Shown one piece after another: positions 9,990 through 18,886 of a stretch of 64,000 nt of DNA. Every line of letters starts with the position of its first letter. The first letter of the stretch is position 1. Location: contig CP066886.1 in the NCBI GenBank assembly GCA_016745315.1, positions 2,263,501 through 2,327,500 of the forward strand. The letters run 5' to 3'. Made by a program: the position numbers and the translations under genes. Origin of the DNA: Arthrospira sp. PCC 9108. GTDB taxonomy: Bacteria; Cyanobacteriota; Cyanobacteriia; Cyanobacteriales; Microcoleaceae. Below the pieces are notes generated by a model. That model did not search any database. It saw nothing but the letters and a program-made list of their open reading frames with translations, and was not told the DNA's origin.

Positions 9990-10440
9990 GTTTATTAAGC
10001 AAGTAGCGCCAAACATACCCACCCCTTAGCACCAGGGGTAAAAGCCCACCAGTACCCTCAGCCTCACTGCTACGAACCTACATCGGTCTCTAATTAAATT
10101 CCGCAAGATTTGAAAATCACGGCGGACTTTTATTGGTGAACTAGCAGGATCTTGATATCTTCCGCTCCACAAACTAACCGAATTAAGCGGTTGATTCTGC
10201 TACGGGTTCCGTTGATTGATTCAGTCGGATATTTAAACCATATCCCTAACAGAAGTTAGACCCTATCAATCAATAGAATCATTCACCAATAAGCGTGCAT
10301 ATAATGAGTTGACCATCCTTAATTTGTGGATTGAAGCGCAACTCGAGCAGACCTCTGGTGACAACAGCTTATTGCTGCTACTTGAGGACAGCCAGGACTT
10401 CCGCTCGCTTCTCACACCTAACGTAGATCTGAACTATTGA
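9990..10440. ncRNA. candidate large structured RNA, unassigned
   Basis: No coding frame is convincing here, but perfect stems nest consistently. GTAGC/GCTAC (10003-10007, 10069-10073) encloses ACCCCT/AGGGGT (10021-10026, 10034-10039). CCGC..GATT-TGAA-AATC..GCGG forms a hairpin at 10101-10125. The 11-bp stem TTATTGGTGAA/TTCACCAATAA (10130-10140, 10282-10292) encloses hairpin AACCG/CGGTT (10176-10192) and stem TTGATTGAT/ATCAATCAA (10212-10220, 10265-10273). That last stem holds GGATAT/ATATCC (10227-10245) and CTAAC-AGAA-GTTAG (10246-10259), a three-way junction. A further domain lies at 10342-10386 (CTCGAG/CTTGAG around ACC/GGT and CAGC/GCTG). A perfect TATAAT sits at 9984-9989 for rightward transcription; on the minus strand TATGAT near 10480 is an alternative. 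Motifs of RNase P RNA, tmRNA and group II domain V were not found. Confidence 0.5.
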
Positions 10441-10591
10441 CGGAAAAGCCAACAAAACAATCTACTAGGAACGGTATCATATCACATAAATCTGAATTTG
10501 GGTAAAAATTTTATCTCCGCTTCCAGATTTCTGTAAAATTTGATGCAATTGAGCCAAATTATCAGTTCTATACTCTGGACCTACCTTAACT

Positions 10592-11422
10592 ATGCCCTCT
10601 CCCCAACCTCGGAAACGATTTGCTCAACATTGGCTACGCAGTCCTGCGACCCTTAACCATATCCTAGAAGCGGCTGATCTATCTCTGGCCGATCGCATCT
10701 TGGAAATTGGACCAGGAACAGGTATATTAACAGAACGCTTACTTCCCAAAGCCAGCTCAGTAGTAGCCATCGAAATTGACCGCGATCTTTGTGTTCAACT
10801 AGCCAAAAAATTTGGCAAAATCGATAACTTCCTATTGCTACAAGGAGATATCCTCAGCTTCGACCTAAATGCACACCTGAGCGCATTTCCCCAATTCCAA
10901 CACCCCAATAAGGTAGTCGCCAATATTCCCTATAATATTACCGGACCAATCATCGAAGGCTTACTGGGAACTATTGCTAAACCCGCCCTTAAACCCTTTG
11001 ATGCGATCGTGCTACTGGTACAGAAAGAAGTAGGCGATCGCCTTTGTGCTAAACCCAGCTCCAAAGCCTTTGGAGCCCTATCAGTCAGAGTCCAATATTT
11101 AGCCGAATGTGACTGGATCTGTCATGTCCCCGCCAAAGCCTTTTATCCGCCCCCTAAAGTCGATTCAGCCGTAGTCCGCCTGCGTCCTCGTCCCATAGCA
11201 TCCCCCGCCCAAAACCCCCAACTTCTTGAGACCCTAGTTAAATTAGGATTTTCTACCCGTCGGAAAATGTTACGCAATAACCTCAAAAGCCAGGTAGAAC
11301 CCCAAATATTAAACCAACTCCTCGAAACATTAGACATCAACCCCCAAGTCCGCGCAGAAGACCTCAGCCTACAACAATGGGTTCAACTCAGTAATTTGCT
11401 ATTAGCCCCCAATAATCAATGA
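10592..11422 (+). CDS. rsmA: 16S rRNA (adenine1518/1519-N6) dimethyltransferase
   Basis: 276 residues, the normal size of RsmA/KsgA. It dimethylates two adjacent adenines in the 3' hairpin of 16S rRNA late in 30S assembly, using SAM. Seen: KRFAQHWLRSPATLNHILEA at the N-terminus, SAM motif I ILEIGPGTGILTERLL, the acidic VVAIEIDRDL, and the N6-adenine motif IV VANIPYNITGP. The C-terminal helical domain has FSTRRKMLRNNL. ispE begins 34 bp downstream, and the two are probably co-transcribed with the DUF3082 gene. Confidence 0.96.
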   Translation: MPSPQPRKRFAQHWLRSPATLNHILEAADLSLADRILEIGPGTGILTERLLPKASSVVAIEIDRDLCVQLAKKFGKIDNFLLLQGDILSFDLNAHLSAFPQFQHPNKVVANIPYNITGPIIEGLLGTIAKPALKPFDAIVLLVQKEVGDRLCAKPSSKAFGALSVRVQYLAECDWICHVPAKAFYPPPKVDSAVVRLRPRPIASPAQNPQLLETLVKLGFSTRRKMLRNNLKSQVEPQILNQLLETLDINPQVRAEDLSLQQWVQLSNLLLAPNNQ

Positions 11423-11456
11423 TAAACTTGCTTTGTGTTACCTTACACTACTACTA

Positions 11457-12404
11457 ATGCGTTCTGTCACCCTTATTGCTCCCGCCAAGATTAATTTGTA
11501 TTTAGAAATTATCGGATCGCGCCCCGATGGTTTCCACGAACTCGCTATGGTCCTGCAAACTATCAGTTTAAGCGATCGCATTACCATTAACCCTATTGGT
11601 ATAGATGCCATTACCATTCGCTCCAACGACCCCAGCCTCCCCAACGACCATAGTAACCTCGCCTATCGCGCAGCAGCCTTGATGGTTAAACAATTCCCCG
11701 ATATGATGGCGCGTTATGGCGGTATCGAAATCGAAATTAACAAACGAATACCCGTAGCCGCCGGACTAGCCGGCGGTTCAAGCAATGCGGCGGCGGTGTT
11801 GGTCGGTTTAGATTTAATCTGGGACCTCGGTTTAACCCAAGATGAACTACAAACCCTAGGCGCTGAAATTGGTTCTGATGTTCCCTTCTGTATCAGTGGC
11901 GGAACAGCCCTAGCTACCGGACGGGGAGAGGTACTATCACCCTTGCTGAATTTAGATAACTTATATGTGGTCCTCGCTAAGTTCCGTAATATCGCCATAT
12001 CCACCCCTTGGGCTTATCAAACCTACCGCCAGCAGTTCAGCAGTTCATACATTTCTGAAGCCGATGATCTGAAAAGTCGTCAGCAGCGGGTGCATTCAGG
12101 ACCTATGGTAGCAGCCATTATGAAACGTGATGGGGCGAAAATTGGTCAGTTGTTGCACAATGATTTAGAGAAAGTCGCTTTACCTGAATATCCCCAAGTT
12201 GCAGACCTGCGAGATGCCTTTATCACCCAAGGAGTTTTAGGCGCGATGATGTCTGGTTCCGGTCCCACCGTATTCGCTTTAGTCGAGAGTCAGGCGGAAG
12301 CTGACCGGGTTTCCGATGCTGTCCAAAATCAAATTGCTAATCAGAATTTATTATTGTGGACTACTAAATTTATCTCCACAGGTATTCATTTGGCTGCATC
12401 TTAA
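11457..12404 (+). CDS. ispE: 4-diphosphocytidyl-2-C-methyl-D-erythritol kinase
   Basis: 315 residues from ATG 11457. A TTG lies 24 bp upstream in frame, but the alignment-like start MRSVTLIAPAKINLYLEI fits the family. IspE is the GHMP-kinase step of the MEP isoprenoid pathway, phosphorylating CDP-ME; in a cyanobacterium it feeds carotenoid and chlorophyll side-chain synthesis. Motifs: PAKINLYLEI (substrate and catalytic Lys), the ATP loop PVAAGLAGGSSNAAAVLVGL, and the C-terminal GAMMSGSGPTVFAL. The rsmA-ispE order is conserved in many bacteria. Confidence 0.96.
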   Translation: MRSVTLIAPAKINLYLEIIGSRPDGFHELAMVLQTISLSDRITINPIGIDAITIRSNDPSLPNDHSNLAYRAAALMVKQFPDMMARYGGIEIEINKRIPVAAGLAGGSSNAAAVLVGLDLIWDLGLTQDELQTLGAEIGSDVPFCISGGTALATGRGEVLSPLLNLDNLYVVLAKFRNIAISTPWAYQTYRQQFSSSYISEADDLKSRQQRVHSGPMVAAIMKRDGAKIGQLLHNDLEKVALPEYPQVADLRDAFITQGVLGAMMSGSGPTVFALVESQAEADRVSDAVQNQIANQNLLLWTTKFISTGIHLAAS

Positions 12405-12439
12405 ACTTGCCGATTTTTTTGAGAGTTCATCAATCAATT

Positions 12440-12808
12440 ATGTCTAATATGCCTGAAAAATCATCAATTTCTACTTCTAATTCCGGTGATAATTCTCCCC
12501 GTGATTCATCCCCCGATTTATCATCAGTCAACCCCTTTCAGGTGCTGATGGGAGGATTATTAGCTGGAGGTTTTGCCATCGCCATGTATTCCTTAACAGC
12601 AGCGATCGCTCAAACTTTTGCCAACCAAAACATCTATTCCGATAATCAAACCGCCCTGCAACTTTCCATAGCCATCCGCACCTTAGTAATTGGTGGTGCT
12701 GCCTTAGTTACCGGAGTCTTTACCATTGCCTCTTTGGGTTTATTAGCCCTAACCGTCCAAGTCTTATTTGTCCGATTAACTCACAAAAATTCCGCCTCCC
12801 AAAAATAG
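12440..12808 (+). CDS. DUF3082 family membrane protein
   Basis: 122 residues from ATG 12440; the frame opens 33 bp earlier but without a good start. A Ser/Asp-rich N-terminus of about 35 residues is followed by two hydrophobic segments (VLMGGLLAGGFAIAMYSLTA and a long one around LVIGGAALVTGVFTIASLGL). This matches the cyanobacterial and plastid DUF3082 proteins of unknown function. It starts 35 bp after ispE on the same strand and ends at a bidirectional terminator facing eno. Confidence 0.75.
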   Translation: MSNMPEKSSISTSNSGDNSPRDSSPDLSSVNPFQVLMGGLLAGGFAIAMYSLTAAIAQTFANQNIYSDNQTALQLSIAIRTLVIGGAALVTGVFTIASLGLLALTVQVLFVRLTHKNSASQK

Positions 12809-12814
12809 CGAACA

Positions 12815-12842
12815 GTGGAGACAGGACAACCTTTGTCTCCAC
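12815..12842. terminator. bidirectional terminator-like hairpin
   Basis: GTGGAGACA (12815-12823) and TGTCTCCAC (12834-12842) form a perfect 9-bp stem between the convergent DUF3082 and eno genes, an expected position for a shared terminator. Confidence 0.7.
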
Positions 12843-12863
12843 CTATTTCGCCTTAATTATACC

Positions 12864-14138
12864 TTACACAAACGCAGCCCGACCCGCGAACTTAGCAGCC
12901 TTTCCTAAGTCCCGTTCAATGCGTAGCAGTTGGTTAAATTTAGCCGTCCGTTCACCGCGACAACCCGAACCAGTTTTGATTTTACCTGTGGAAGTTGCCA
13001 CCACCAAATCCGAGATAGTAGTATCTTCCGTTTCACCTGAACGGTGGGAAACAAAGCACTTGTAATTATGTTTTTTCGCCAACTCAATTGTATCTAAAGT
13101 TTCCGTTAAAGTACCAATTTGGTTAACCTTAATCAGAATTGAATTAGCAACTCCGGCTTGAATACCCTCCGCTAAAATAGCCGGGTTGGTACAGAATAAA
13201 TCATCCCCCACCAGTTCAACCTTATCGCCAATGGAATTAGTTAGCACCTTCCAACCATCCCAGTCATTTTCTCCCATACCATCTTCTATGGAAATAATCG
13301 GGTATTGATTAGCCCAACTTTTCCACAATTCCGCCATTTCTTCAGGAGTCTTAGTAGATTGATCTGATTTGAAAAACAGATATTTACCATCTTTCCACAA
13401 TTCCGAAGTGGCTGGGTCGAGACAGATGGAAATATCCTCCCCTGGCTTATATCCCGCCGCCGTAATCGCCTCTAAAATACACTCAACCGCCTCATCATTA
13501 GATTTTAAGTTAGGCGCAAATCCACCCTCATCGCCAATTCCCGTGCTTAATCCTTTCTTTTGCAACAGCGATTTAAGACTGTGGAAAGTTTCTACACCCA
13601 TACGGATAGATTCCGCAAAATTGGGGGCATTATGGGGAGCAATCATAAACTCTTGAAAATCAACAGTATTGTCCGCGTGAACCCCACCGTTAATTACATT
13701 CATGCAAGGAACGGGCAATATACAAGCGTTGCTGCCTCCTAAATACCTATATAGAGGAATTCCTAAGTAATTAGCAGCCGCGCGCGCTACGGCTAAGGAA
13801 ACTGCTAGAATTGCATTAGCCCCCATTTGGGATTTGTTGGGTGTGCCGTCCAGTTCAATCATGGTTAAATCAATTAACCGCTGTTGGGTGACATCCATAC
13901 CCACTAAAGCCGGGGCTATACGATTATTGACATTTTCAACAGCTTTCAGAACCCCTTTGCCGCCATAGCGTTTCGGGTCTCCATCTCGCAATTCTGCCGC
14001 TTCTTTTTCTCCCGTTGAAGCCCCAGAGGGAACTAAGGCACTCCCACGGGTTCCGTCCTCTAAAATTACTTCCGCTTCTACGGTGGGGTTACCACGAGAA
14101 TCAAGAATTTCGCCAGCAATAATTTCGTCAATGTACAT
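12864..14138 (-). CDS. eno: enolase
   Basis: 424 residues (about 430 is usual). It converts 2-phosphoglycerate to phosphoenolpyruvate in glycolysis. Seen: IIAGEILDSRGNPTVEAEV at the N-terminus, the mobile loop PSGASTGEKEA, the metal ligands in SICLDPATSELW and PIISIEDGMGENDWDGW, VGDDLFCTN, the catalytic Lys in LIKVNQIGTLTET, and the signature FVSHRSGETEDTTISDLVV. It starts 28 bp downstream of the lactate dehydrogenase-like gene on the same strand, so read-through from that gene is likely. Confidence 0.98.
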   Translation of the reverse strand: MYIDEIIAGEILDSRGNPTVEAEVILEDGTRGSALVPSGASTGEKEAAELRDGDPKRYGGKGVLKAVENVNNRIAPALVGMDVTQQRLIDLTMIELDGTPNKSQMGANAILAVSLAVARAAANYLGIPLYRYLGGSNACILPVPCMNVINGGVHADNTVDFQEFMIAPHNAPNFAESIRMGVETFHSLKSLLQKKGLSTGIGDEGGFAPNLKSNDEAVECILEAITAAGYKPGEDISICLDPATSELWKDGKYLFFKSDQSTKTPEEMAELWKSWANQYPIISIEDGMGENDWDGWKVLTNSIGDKVELVGDDLFCTNPAILAEGIQAGVANSILIKVNQIGTLTETLDTIELAKKHNYKCFVSHRSGETEDTTISDLVVATSTGKIKTGSGCRGERTAKFNQLLRIERDLGKAAKFAGRAAFV

Positions 14139-14166
14139 GAATTTCTCCTTAATGGATTAAGATTGG

Positions 14167-15174
14167 TTAATGAGGTAGTTTAACCTCGTTGGTTAGTGGT
14201 TTGCCTTCCTCAAATTCACTAATATTCGCCATGGTGGTTTCGGCAATGGCAGTTAAGGCATTTTGGGTAAAAAATGCCTGATGACCTGTAATCACAACAT
14301 TCTGGAAAGATTGGAGTAGTTGAAATGTATCATCTTGGATAATTTCATCAGACCAATCTTCAAAGAAAAATGCTTCCTCTTGTTCATACACATCAATTCC
14401 TAGGTAGCCAATTATCCCGGATTTTATCCCTTCAATGACAGAAACTGTATCAACCAGAGGCCCGCGACTGGTGTTGATTAACATGACCCCTCGCTTCATT
14501 TGAGCGATCGCATTTTGGTTAATAATGTGATGGGTTTCTGGTAATAAGGGACAGTGCAGAGAGATAATATCTGACTGTGAAAACAGTTCCGGCAAATCTA
14601 CATAACGGGCATCTCCTAACTTGATAAAATCATCGTTAGGGTAGGCATCATAACCCAAAAGATGACAGCCAAAACCGTGCATAATTTGCGCGAAAATCAT
14701 CCCAATTTTTCCCGTGCCAATCACGCCCACGGTACTACCATGTAAGTCAAAACCTAGTAAACCATTGAGGGTAAAGTTATCTTCCCGGACTCGGTTATAG
14801 GCTTTGTGCAGTTTCCGGTTTAATGTAAGGATTAAACCCACGGTATGTTCAGCTGTTGCATAGGGTGAATAAGCCGGAACCCTAACTACAGAAATACCTA
14901 ATTCTTCTGCTGTTTTCAGGTCAACATTATTAAATCCAGCACAGCGCAGGGCTATTAATTTAGTGCCATTGGCTGCTAAGGTTTTTAGGGTGGTGGCATC
15001 TACTTCATCATTCACAAAAACGCAAACAACCGGAAAACCAGCGGCTAAGGAGGCGGTTTTCGCCCTTAACCTGGTTTCAAAGTAAACTAACTCATGGGGA
15101 CTTCCTCCTTGGGCATTCGCCGCATCAAAGAATTTAGTATCGTAGGGCTGGCTACCAAAAACAGCAACTCTCAT
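14167..15174 (-). CDS. D-2-hydroxyacid (D-lactate) dehydrogenase
   Basis: 335 residues from ATG 15174; a TTG six bases upstream is in frame but ATG starts the conserved MRVAVFGSQPYD. The protein has the D-isomer 2-hydroxyacid dehydrogenase fold. Visible motifs are RCAGFNNVDL, the Rossmann loop VGVIGTGKIG, SLHCPLLPETHHIIN, MLINTSRGPLVDT with the catalytic Arg region, GIDVYEQEE with the Glu, and VVITGHQAFFT with the catalytic His. This is the LdhA-like pattern of D-lactate dehydrogenases (NADH-dependent pyruvate reduction). Substrate is inferred from the family; other 2-oxoacids are possible. It precedes eno by 28 bp, linking fermentation with lower glycolysis. Confidence 0.9.
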   Translation of the reverse strand: MRVAVFGSQPYDTKFFDAANAQGGSPHELVYFETRLRAKTASLAAGFPVVCVFVNDEVDATTLKTLAANGTKLIALRCAGFNNVDLKTAEELGISVVRVPAYSPYATAEHTVGLILTLNRKLHKAYNRVREDNFTLNGLLGFDLHGSTVGVIGTGKIGMIFAQIMHGFGCHLLGYDAYPNDDFIKLGDARYVDLPELFSQSDIISLHCPLLPETHHIINQNAIAQMKRGVMLINTSRGPLVDTVSVIEGIKSGIIGYLGIDVYEQEEAFFFEDWSDEIIQDDTFQLLQSFQNVVITGHQAFFTQNALTAIAETTMANISEFEEGKPLTNEVKLPH

Positions 15175-15342
15175 GGTCAATTATCAACCTCTTCAACTTG
15201 TCCCTACTAGCTTACCAGGCGATCGCCTTAACTTGGTTGCTTGCTTGACCGTATTATATGGGATAGGTCAAGGCATTGAACTTAAAAAAAGATTAAGAAA
15301 ATGTCTATTGATCATAAATTTTGTAGGCAAATCTTGATAGTA

Positions 15343-15744
15343 TTAGTGATGATTTTGCAGTCCGATCTTATTTCGGACAGTAATTAATACTAAAGCCGCC
15401 AAGATACAGCCTATAGCATAATAAAGAAAGTCCCACCAATCAAAGGTAGTTCCTAATAGGAGTTTGCCGATAATATGCGATCGCATCATAGCTAAAATTG
15501 GCGGATTCCACAATTGCAGAAATTCCAAAATTGAGGTAACAAGAAATACCCCCACCCCTACGGATATCGGGGAAAGATGCGGCCAGATTAATACCACTAA
15601 CCACACCCAAAACATCTCATAAAATATCGAGGATACGGAATCGTTAATCCACCCATCAAATGGCCCGCTATAAAATTTACTAAACCAGCCAATGGGAATC
15701 ACAATCATTAAACACATCAAGATTATTAAGCGATAGCGTTTCAT
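15343..15744 (-). CDS. DUF2809-like small membrane protein
   Basis: 133 residues with about four hydrophobic helices (IILMCLMIVIPIGWF; MFWVWLVVLIWPHL; VGVGVFLVTSILEFLQLW; FLYYAIGCILAALVLI). The motifs EFLQLW and TFDWWDFLYYAIGC are typical of the DUF2809 family, whose function is unknown. It starts 2 bp after the upstream signal-peptide protein's stop, so it is the last gene of a three-gene leftward unit with that gene and the TPR gene. Confidence 0.75.
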   Translation of the reverse strand: MKRYRLIILMCLMIVIPIGWFSKFYSGPFDGWINDSVSSIFYEMFWVWLVVLIWPHLSPISVGVGVFLVTSILEFLQLWNPPILAMMRSHIIGKLLLGTTFDWWDFLYYAIGCILAALVLITVRNKIGLQNHH

Positions 15745-15746
15745 GA

Positions 15747-16280
15747 TTATTTAACTTCTAAATTTTCGGTTTCCACAGTAAAAGCAGAGTTGCTGCCATC
15801 CTCAATAGATAAAGATTGAATCTGGGATGCAATTACCTCTATTTGTACCTCGCTAAGATTGACAGTAGCATCAAGTTCATCAATAATATCCTGAGCATTT
15901 TCGGTCATATATCTAATCTGTTCCAGGATTTCTTCTTTATAGGCTTCTAGGTTTTGGCAACAGGCTTTAACCTGTTGTGCTTGTCGGAAAAACCAGACCA
16001 AAATTGTGATTGATATGGTACTAGGAATTAACACAGCTATCAATATCCATGTATTCAAAAAAGGATTTAACCGTTTCCTGGTATGGTTAACTTCTTTCTG
16101 GATTAAAGAGCGTTGATTCGCCGAATAACGGTTAATAAAAGAGGGATTTTGCGCCCCGATTTTTGTCGGGTTTAGCTCCGGAATTGCTGACGGTATAGCT
16201 GCGGATGATACCCCCGAAAAACCCATCAATAATAGCCATCCTGCCACCATATAGAGATAGGTTTTATTCAAATTTATCAT
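15747..16280 (-). CDS. hypothetical membrane-anchored protein
   Basis: 177 residues from ATG 16280 (a TTG 18 bp upstream is in frame but less likely). The N-terminus has a signal peptide or first membrane helix (YLYMVAGWLLLMGFSGVSSA). A second hydrophobic helix follows at about residues 70-95 (WILIAVLIPSTISITILVWF), and then a likely coiled coil with EEILEQIRYMTENAQDIIDE. The layout (signal, membrane span, coiled coil) echoes the N-terminal half of the TPR protein directly upstream, 31 bp away, so the two may interact. Not recognised as a named family. Confidence 0.6.
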   Translation of the reverse strand: MINLNKTYLYMVAGWLLLMGFSGVSSAAIPSAIPELNPTKIGAQNPSFINRYSANQRSLIQKEVNHTRKRLNPFLNTWILIAVLIPSTISITILVWFFRQAQQVKACCQNLEAYKEEILEQIRYMTENAQDIIDELDATVNLSEVQIEVIASQIQSLSIEDGSNSAFTVETENLEVK

Positions 16281-16311
16281 GGTATGTAACCCTCCCAATA
16301 CCTAAATTTAA

Positions 16312-17649
16312 TTATTTAGTGTTCAGCAATTTTTGAAATTTTTGTTCCTGACAAATGCCCGCAAAATCAGGTTCTTGTTGAGCAAACTTTTGCACGGCAT
16401 CTGGGTTAATCCGCAGGGCTCGTTGAAGGTTTTCGATCGCCAATTCTCGATTCCCCGTGAGGGCATAGCAACGAGCCTTATTGTACCAGATTTTATAAAA
16501 ATTAGGACGAATTTTAGCAGCCTGATTATAAGAAGCGATCGCCTCATCATACTGTTCCAAATTCATCAAGGCTTGACCGCGATTATTCCAAGCATCTAAA
16601 TAATCGGGTTTTAAAGCAATCGCCCGGTCATAGGAAAAAATCGCCGCTTGGTAATAATTAAGTTTCCCTAAAGCCACCCCACGATTACTCCAAGCATCAG
16701 GATAGTCTGTGCGAATTTGGATAGCTTTTTCATAGGATGCGATCGCCTCTTGATAGCGCTTGAGTTTGGTTAACACAACCCCTCGATTATTCCAAACCTC
16801 AGCCAAATTCGGCTCCAGTTTTAACGCCTGATTATAGGCGGCAACTGCCGATTCCAATTGATTTGACAAAAATAACTTTTCTGCCTGTTTAGCCAGCTCA
16901 TGAGCCTCAGCTATGATGCGATCGCGACTAGGTGTTTCCGGTTCTTTTTCCTTAGCACTATTAACTAAATCCTCAGAACTGTCGGAAGTCTCAAGACTCT
17001 CGGAAGTCTCAGAACTCTCGGAAGTCTCAGAATTAGAATCATCAGATACCCCAGAGGAATTGTTAGCGATCGCCTTTTCGGGAGTCTCCAATACTTCCGC
17101 CACTAGGGAATCCTCAGTCTCCGACTCCGGGACTTGAATCATAGTTTGCACCTTGAGACTCTCAATAGCTTCATCAGCCTTAGTAGTATTTTGTTCCAAT
17201 TGATAGAGAGTATTGCGAGCCTCATTAATACTCTCCTGAATTTGACCAATAGCATCAGCTTTGAGACTCTCAATTTCTTGCTGTACAATAAATACTTGAT
17301 CCGTCAACTTAGCCAGCAAAAACCAGACTCCCACCCCCGCAATAGTTGGCAACAAAAATAAGAACACTAGCACTAAATTCAATAAAGCCAGAGTCCGACG
17401 AAAAGAACTATCTACCTCAGTTTGAACGCGATCGCGCAATTCCGAGTCCGACCCAGTGACCGCCTGAGCTACAATAGTCGAACCCGACCTAGACCCGTCT
17501 CCCCGTAGAGGTTCCACAAAAATTGTAGTGGTTCCCAAAGATAGTAAAATCGGAATTAGAGCTAAACTAGCTTGTTGTGGTGCGATAGGATGCTTGATAG
17601 TTCCCCCCGCGAGGGAGAAAATGGGGACTTGTCGAGAACTCCGCGTCAT
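16312..17649 (-). CDS. membrane-anchored TPR repeat protein
   Basis: 445 residues. Two hydrophobic stretches (about residues 27-46, and 88-118 with LVLVFLFLLPTIAGVGVWFL) are followed by a coiled coil (about 120-165) and a Ser/Glu-rich linker containing repeated SETSESSETSE-type sequence. About five tetratricopeptide repeats (from about 250 to 420) follow, with the hallmark AEVWNNRGVVLTKLKRYQEA. TPRs are protein-binding scaffolds, so this looks like a membrane-tethered adaptor; no partner can be named. It is the first gene of a leftward unit and is divergent from rimM with 76 bp between starts. Confidence 0.8.
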   Translation of the reverse strand: MTRSSRQVPIFSLAGGTIKHPIAPQQASLALIPILLSLGTTTIFVEPLRGDGSRSGSTIVAQAVTGSDSELRDRVQTEVDSSFRRTLALLNLVLVFLFLLPTIAGVGVWFLLAKLTDQVFIVQQEIESLKADAIGQIQESINEARNTLYQLEQNTTKADEAIESLKVQTMIQVPESETEDSLVAEVLETPEKAIANNSSGVSDDSNSETSESSETSESLETSDSSEDLVNSAKEKEPETPSRDRIIAEAHELAKQAEKLFLSNQLESAVAAYNQALKLEPNLAEVWNNRGVVLTKLKRYQEAIASYEKAIQIRTDYPDAWSNRGVALGKLNYYQAAIFSYDRAIALKPDYLDAWNNRGQALMNLEQYDEAIASYNQAAKIRPNFYKIWYNKARCYALTGNRELAIENLQRALRINPDAVQKFAQQEPDFAGICQEQKFQKLLNTK

Positions 17650-17725
17650 AAGCTACTAAGCCAATACTGGGTTAAAATGCTGAAATCTTATCATGTGTTG
17701 TGTCGAGGTTCAGGAGACTGTCCAA

Positions 17726-18364
17726 ATGTCTGATTGGATCGAAATTGGTAAAATTGTAGCTGCTCAGGGTTTAGATGGCCAGATGCGGGTATATCCGAAT
17801 TCCGACTTTCCCGAAAGATTTATCGAACCCGGAACCCGCTGGCTACAAAAACCCGGACAAAATGAACCATCACCCGTAGAACTTCTGGGGGGAAGGTTTA
17901 TTCCCGGAAAAGGACTCTATGCTATTGAAATGGTAGGGGTCGAAACCCGGGAAGAAGCCGAAGCCTTGCGGGATAGTCGTCTATTCATTCAAGAGGGCGA
18001 TCGCCCCTATTTAGAGGATAATGAGTTTTATGTATTAGACCTGATTGGGTTAGAAGTCTTTAATCAAGACACCCAAGACATAATCGGTACAGTAATTGAT
18101 GTCATCCCCGCCGGAAATGACTTGTTAGAGGTACAGTTAAATTTTACCCCCACCTCAGAAGACCTCGCCGCCGATACTCAACGCCAAGCTAAACTACAGA
18201 ACATTCCCAAAAACAAACGACGCAAGCGCCATTTCCAAACCAAAGCCAACCAGCCCAAAACCTTATTAATTCCCTTTGTTAAGGAGATCGTCCCCGTTGT
18301 AGATTTACAGAATCGCCGTTTGGAAATCACCCCTCCCCAAGGCTTAATCGAATCCCAAACATAG
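17726..18364 (+). CDS. rimM: ribosome maturation factor RimM
   Basis: 212 residues from ATG 17726; an ATG 33 bp upstream in frame (MCCVEVQET) does not fit the family start MSDWIEIGKIVAAQGLDGQM. RimM helps mature the 30S head by binding S19. Seen: the N-terminal RimM domain with QGLDGQMRVYPNSDFPERF, then the PRC-barrel domain (EFYVLDLIGLEVFNQ; VIPAGNDLLEVQL) and the end LLIPFVKEIVPVVDLQNRRL. An insertion of basic residues (about 155-175, NKKRRKRHF-like) sits inside the PRC domain, a feature seen in cyanobacterial versions. Confidence 0.92.
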   Translation: MSDWIEIGKIVAAQGLDGQMRVYPNSDFPERFIEPGTRWLQKPGQNEPSPVELLGGRFIPGKGLYAIEMVGVETREEAEALRDSRLFIQEGDRPYLEDNEFYVLDLIGLEVFNQDTQDIIGTVIDVIPAGNDLLEVQLNFTPTSEDLAADTQRQAKLQNIPKNKRRKRHFQTKANQPKTLLIPFVKEIVPVVDLQNRRLEITPPQGLIESQT

Positions 18365-18433
18365 CCCCCTCCAATACTATCTGGGAATACCGGGGACAAA
18401 ACAAGCCTGGTCTCCATGGCTATGGGCAATTTA

Positions 18434-18886
18434 TTAATTATCAATTGTGCGTTTCCGACGCTTCCCTTTATTGTCAATATAGCGCTGTACTTCTTCGCGA
18501 GATGTAACCCAAGCATCAATAGTATTATCCCAGGTGAATTCTATGTAATGTCGCTTCCTAATAGTCTGTACCCGCTGAAACGAAACATTAAGAATGCGGG
18601 CTACATCAGCCTGTCGCAGACCATTACTGGGCTGTGATAAATTAGCCTTAACAGTTTTGATATCCTTGATAGCATCCAAAGAACTTAATTTATTTTGCAT
18701 CAAATTAATCGAGATTGCCGAAGGTTGAGAATGTCCATTTTCCCAGCGGTTAATAGTTTGTGGGGATACTCCGAGAAATTGCGCCAGTTCAGCTTGGGAC
18801 AACTCCAAATCTTCCCGGAGTTGACGCAGCAGTTGCGGGATATCCTGTAAATTTGTTTCTGATAGCAACATGGGTTTAATCATCAT
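18434..18886 (-). CDS. helix-turn-helix (XRE-type) DNA-binding protein
   Basis: About 150 residues from ATG 18886 (ATG 18883 or 18871 are alternatives; a TTG at 18907 is less likely). Near residues 15-70 there is a clear Cro/CI-type HTH, LELSQAELAQFLGVSPQTIN, then RWENGHSQPS. Near residues 95-145 a second HTH-like element, LRQADVARILNVSFQRVQTI, is followed by a C-terminal basic tail. Likely a small transcriptional regulator. Its target is unknown, and it lies convergent to rimM and divergent from the tolC side. Confidence 0.75.
   Translation of the reverse strand: MMIKPMLLSETNLQDIPQLLRQLREDLELSQAELAQFLGVSPQTINRWENGHSQPSAISINLMQNKLSSLDAIKDIKTVKANLSQPSNGLRQADVARILNVSFQRVQTIRKRHYIEFTWDNTIDAWVTSREEVQRYIDNKGKRRKRTIDN

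Noticed and set aside
9990..10440. RNase P RNA, tmRNA, 6S RNA or group II intron as identity of the structured stretch
   Set aside because: The conserved GAGGAAAGUCC/ACAGAA of RNase P, the tmRNA ends and tag frame, and a domain V hairpin were all looked for and not found.
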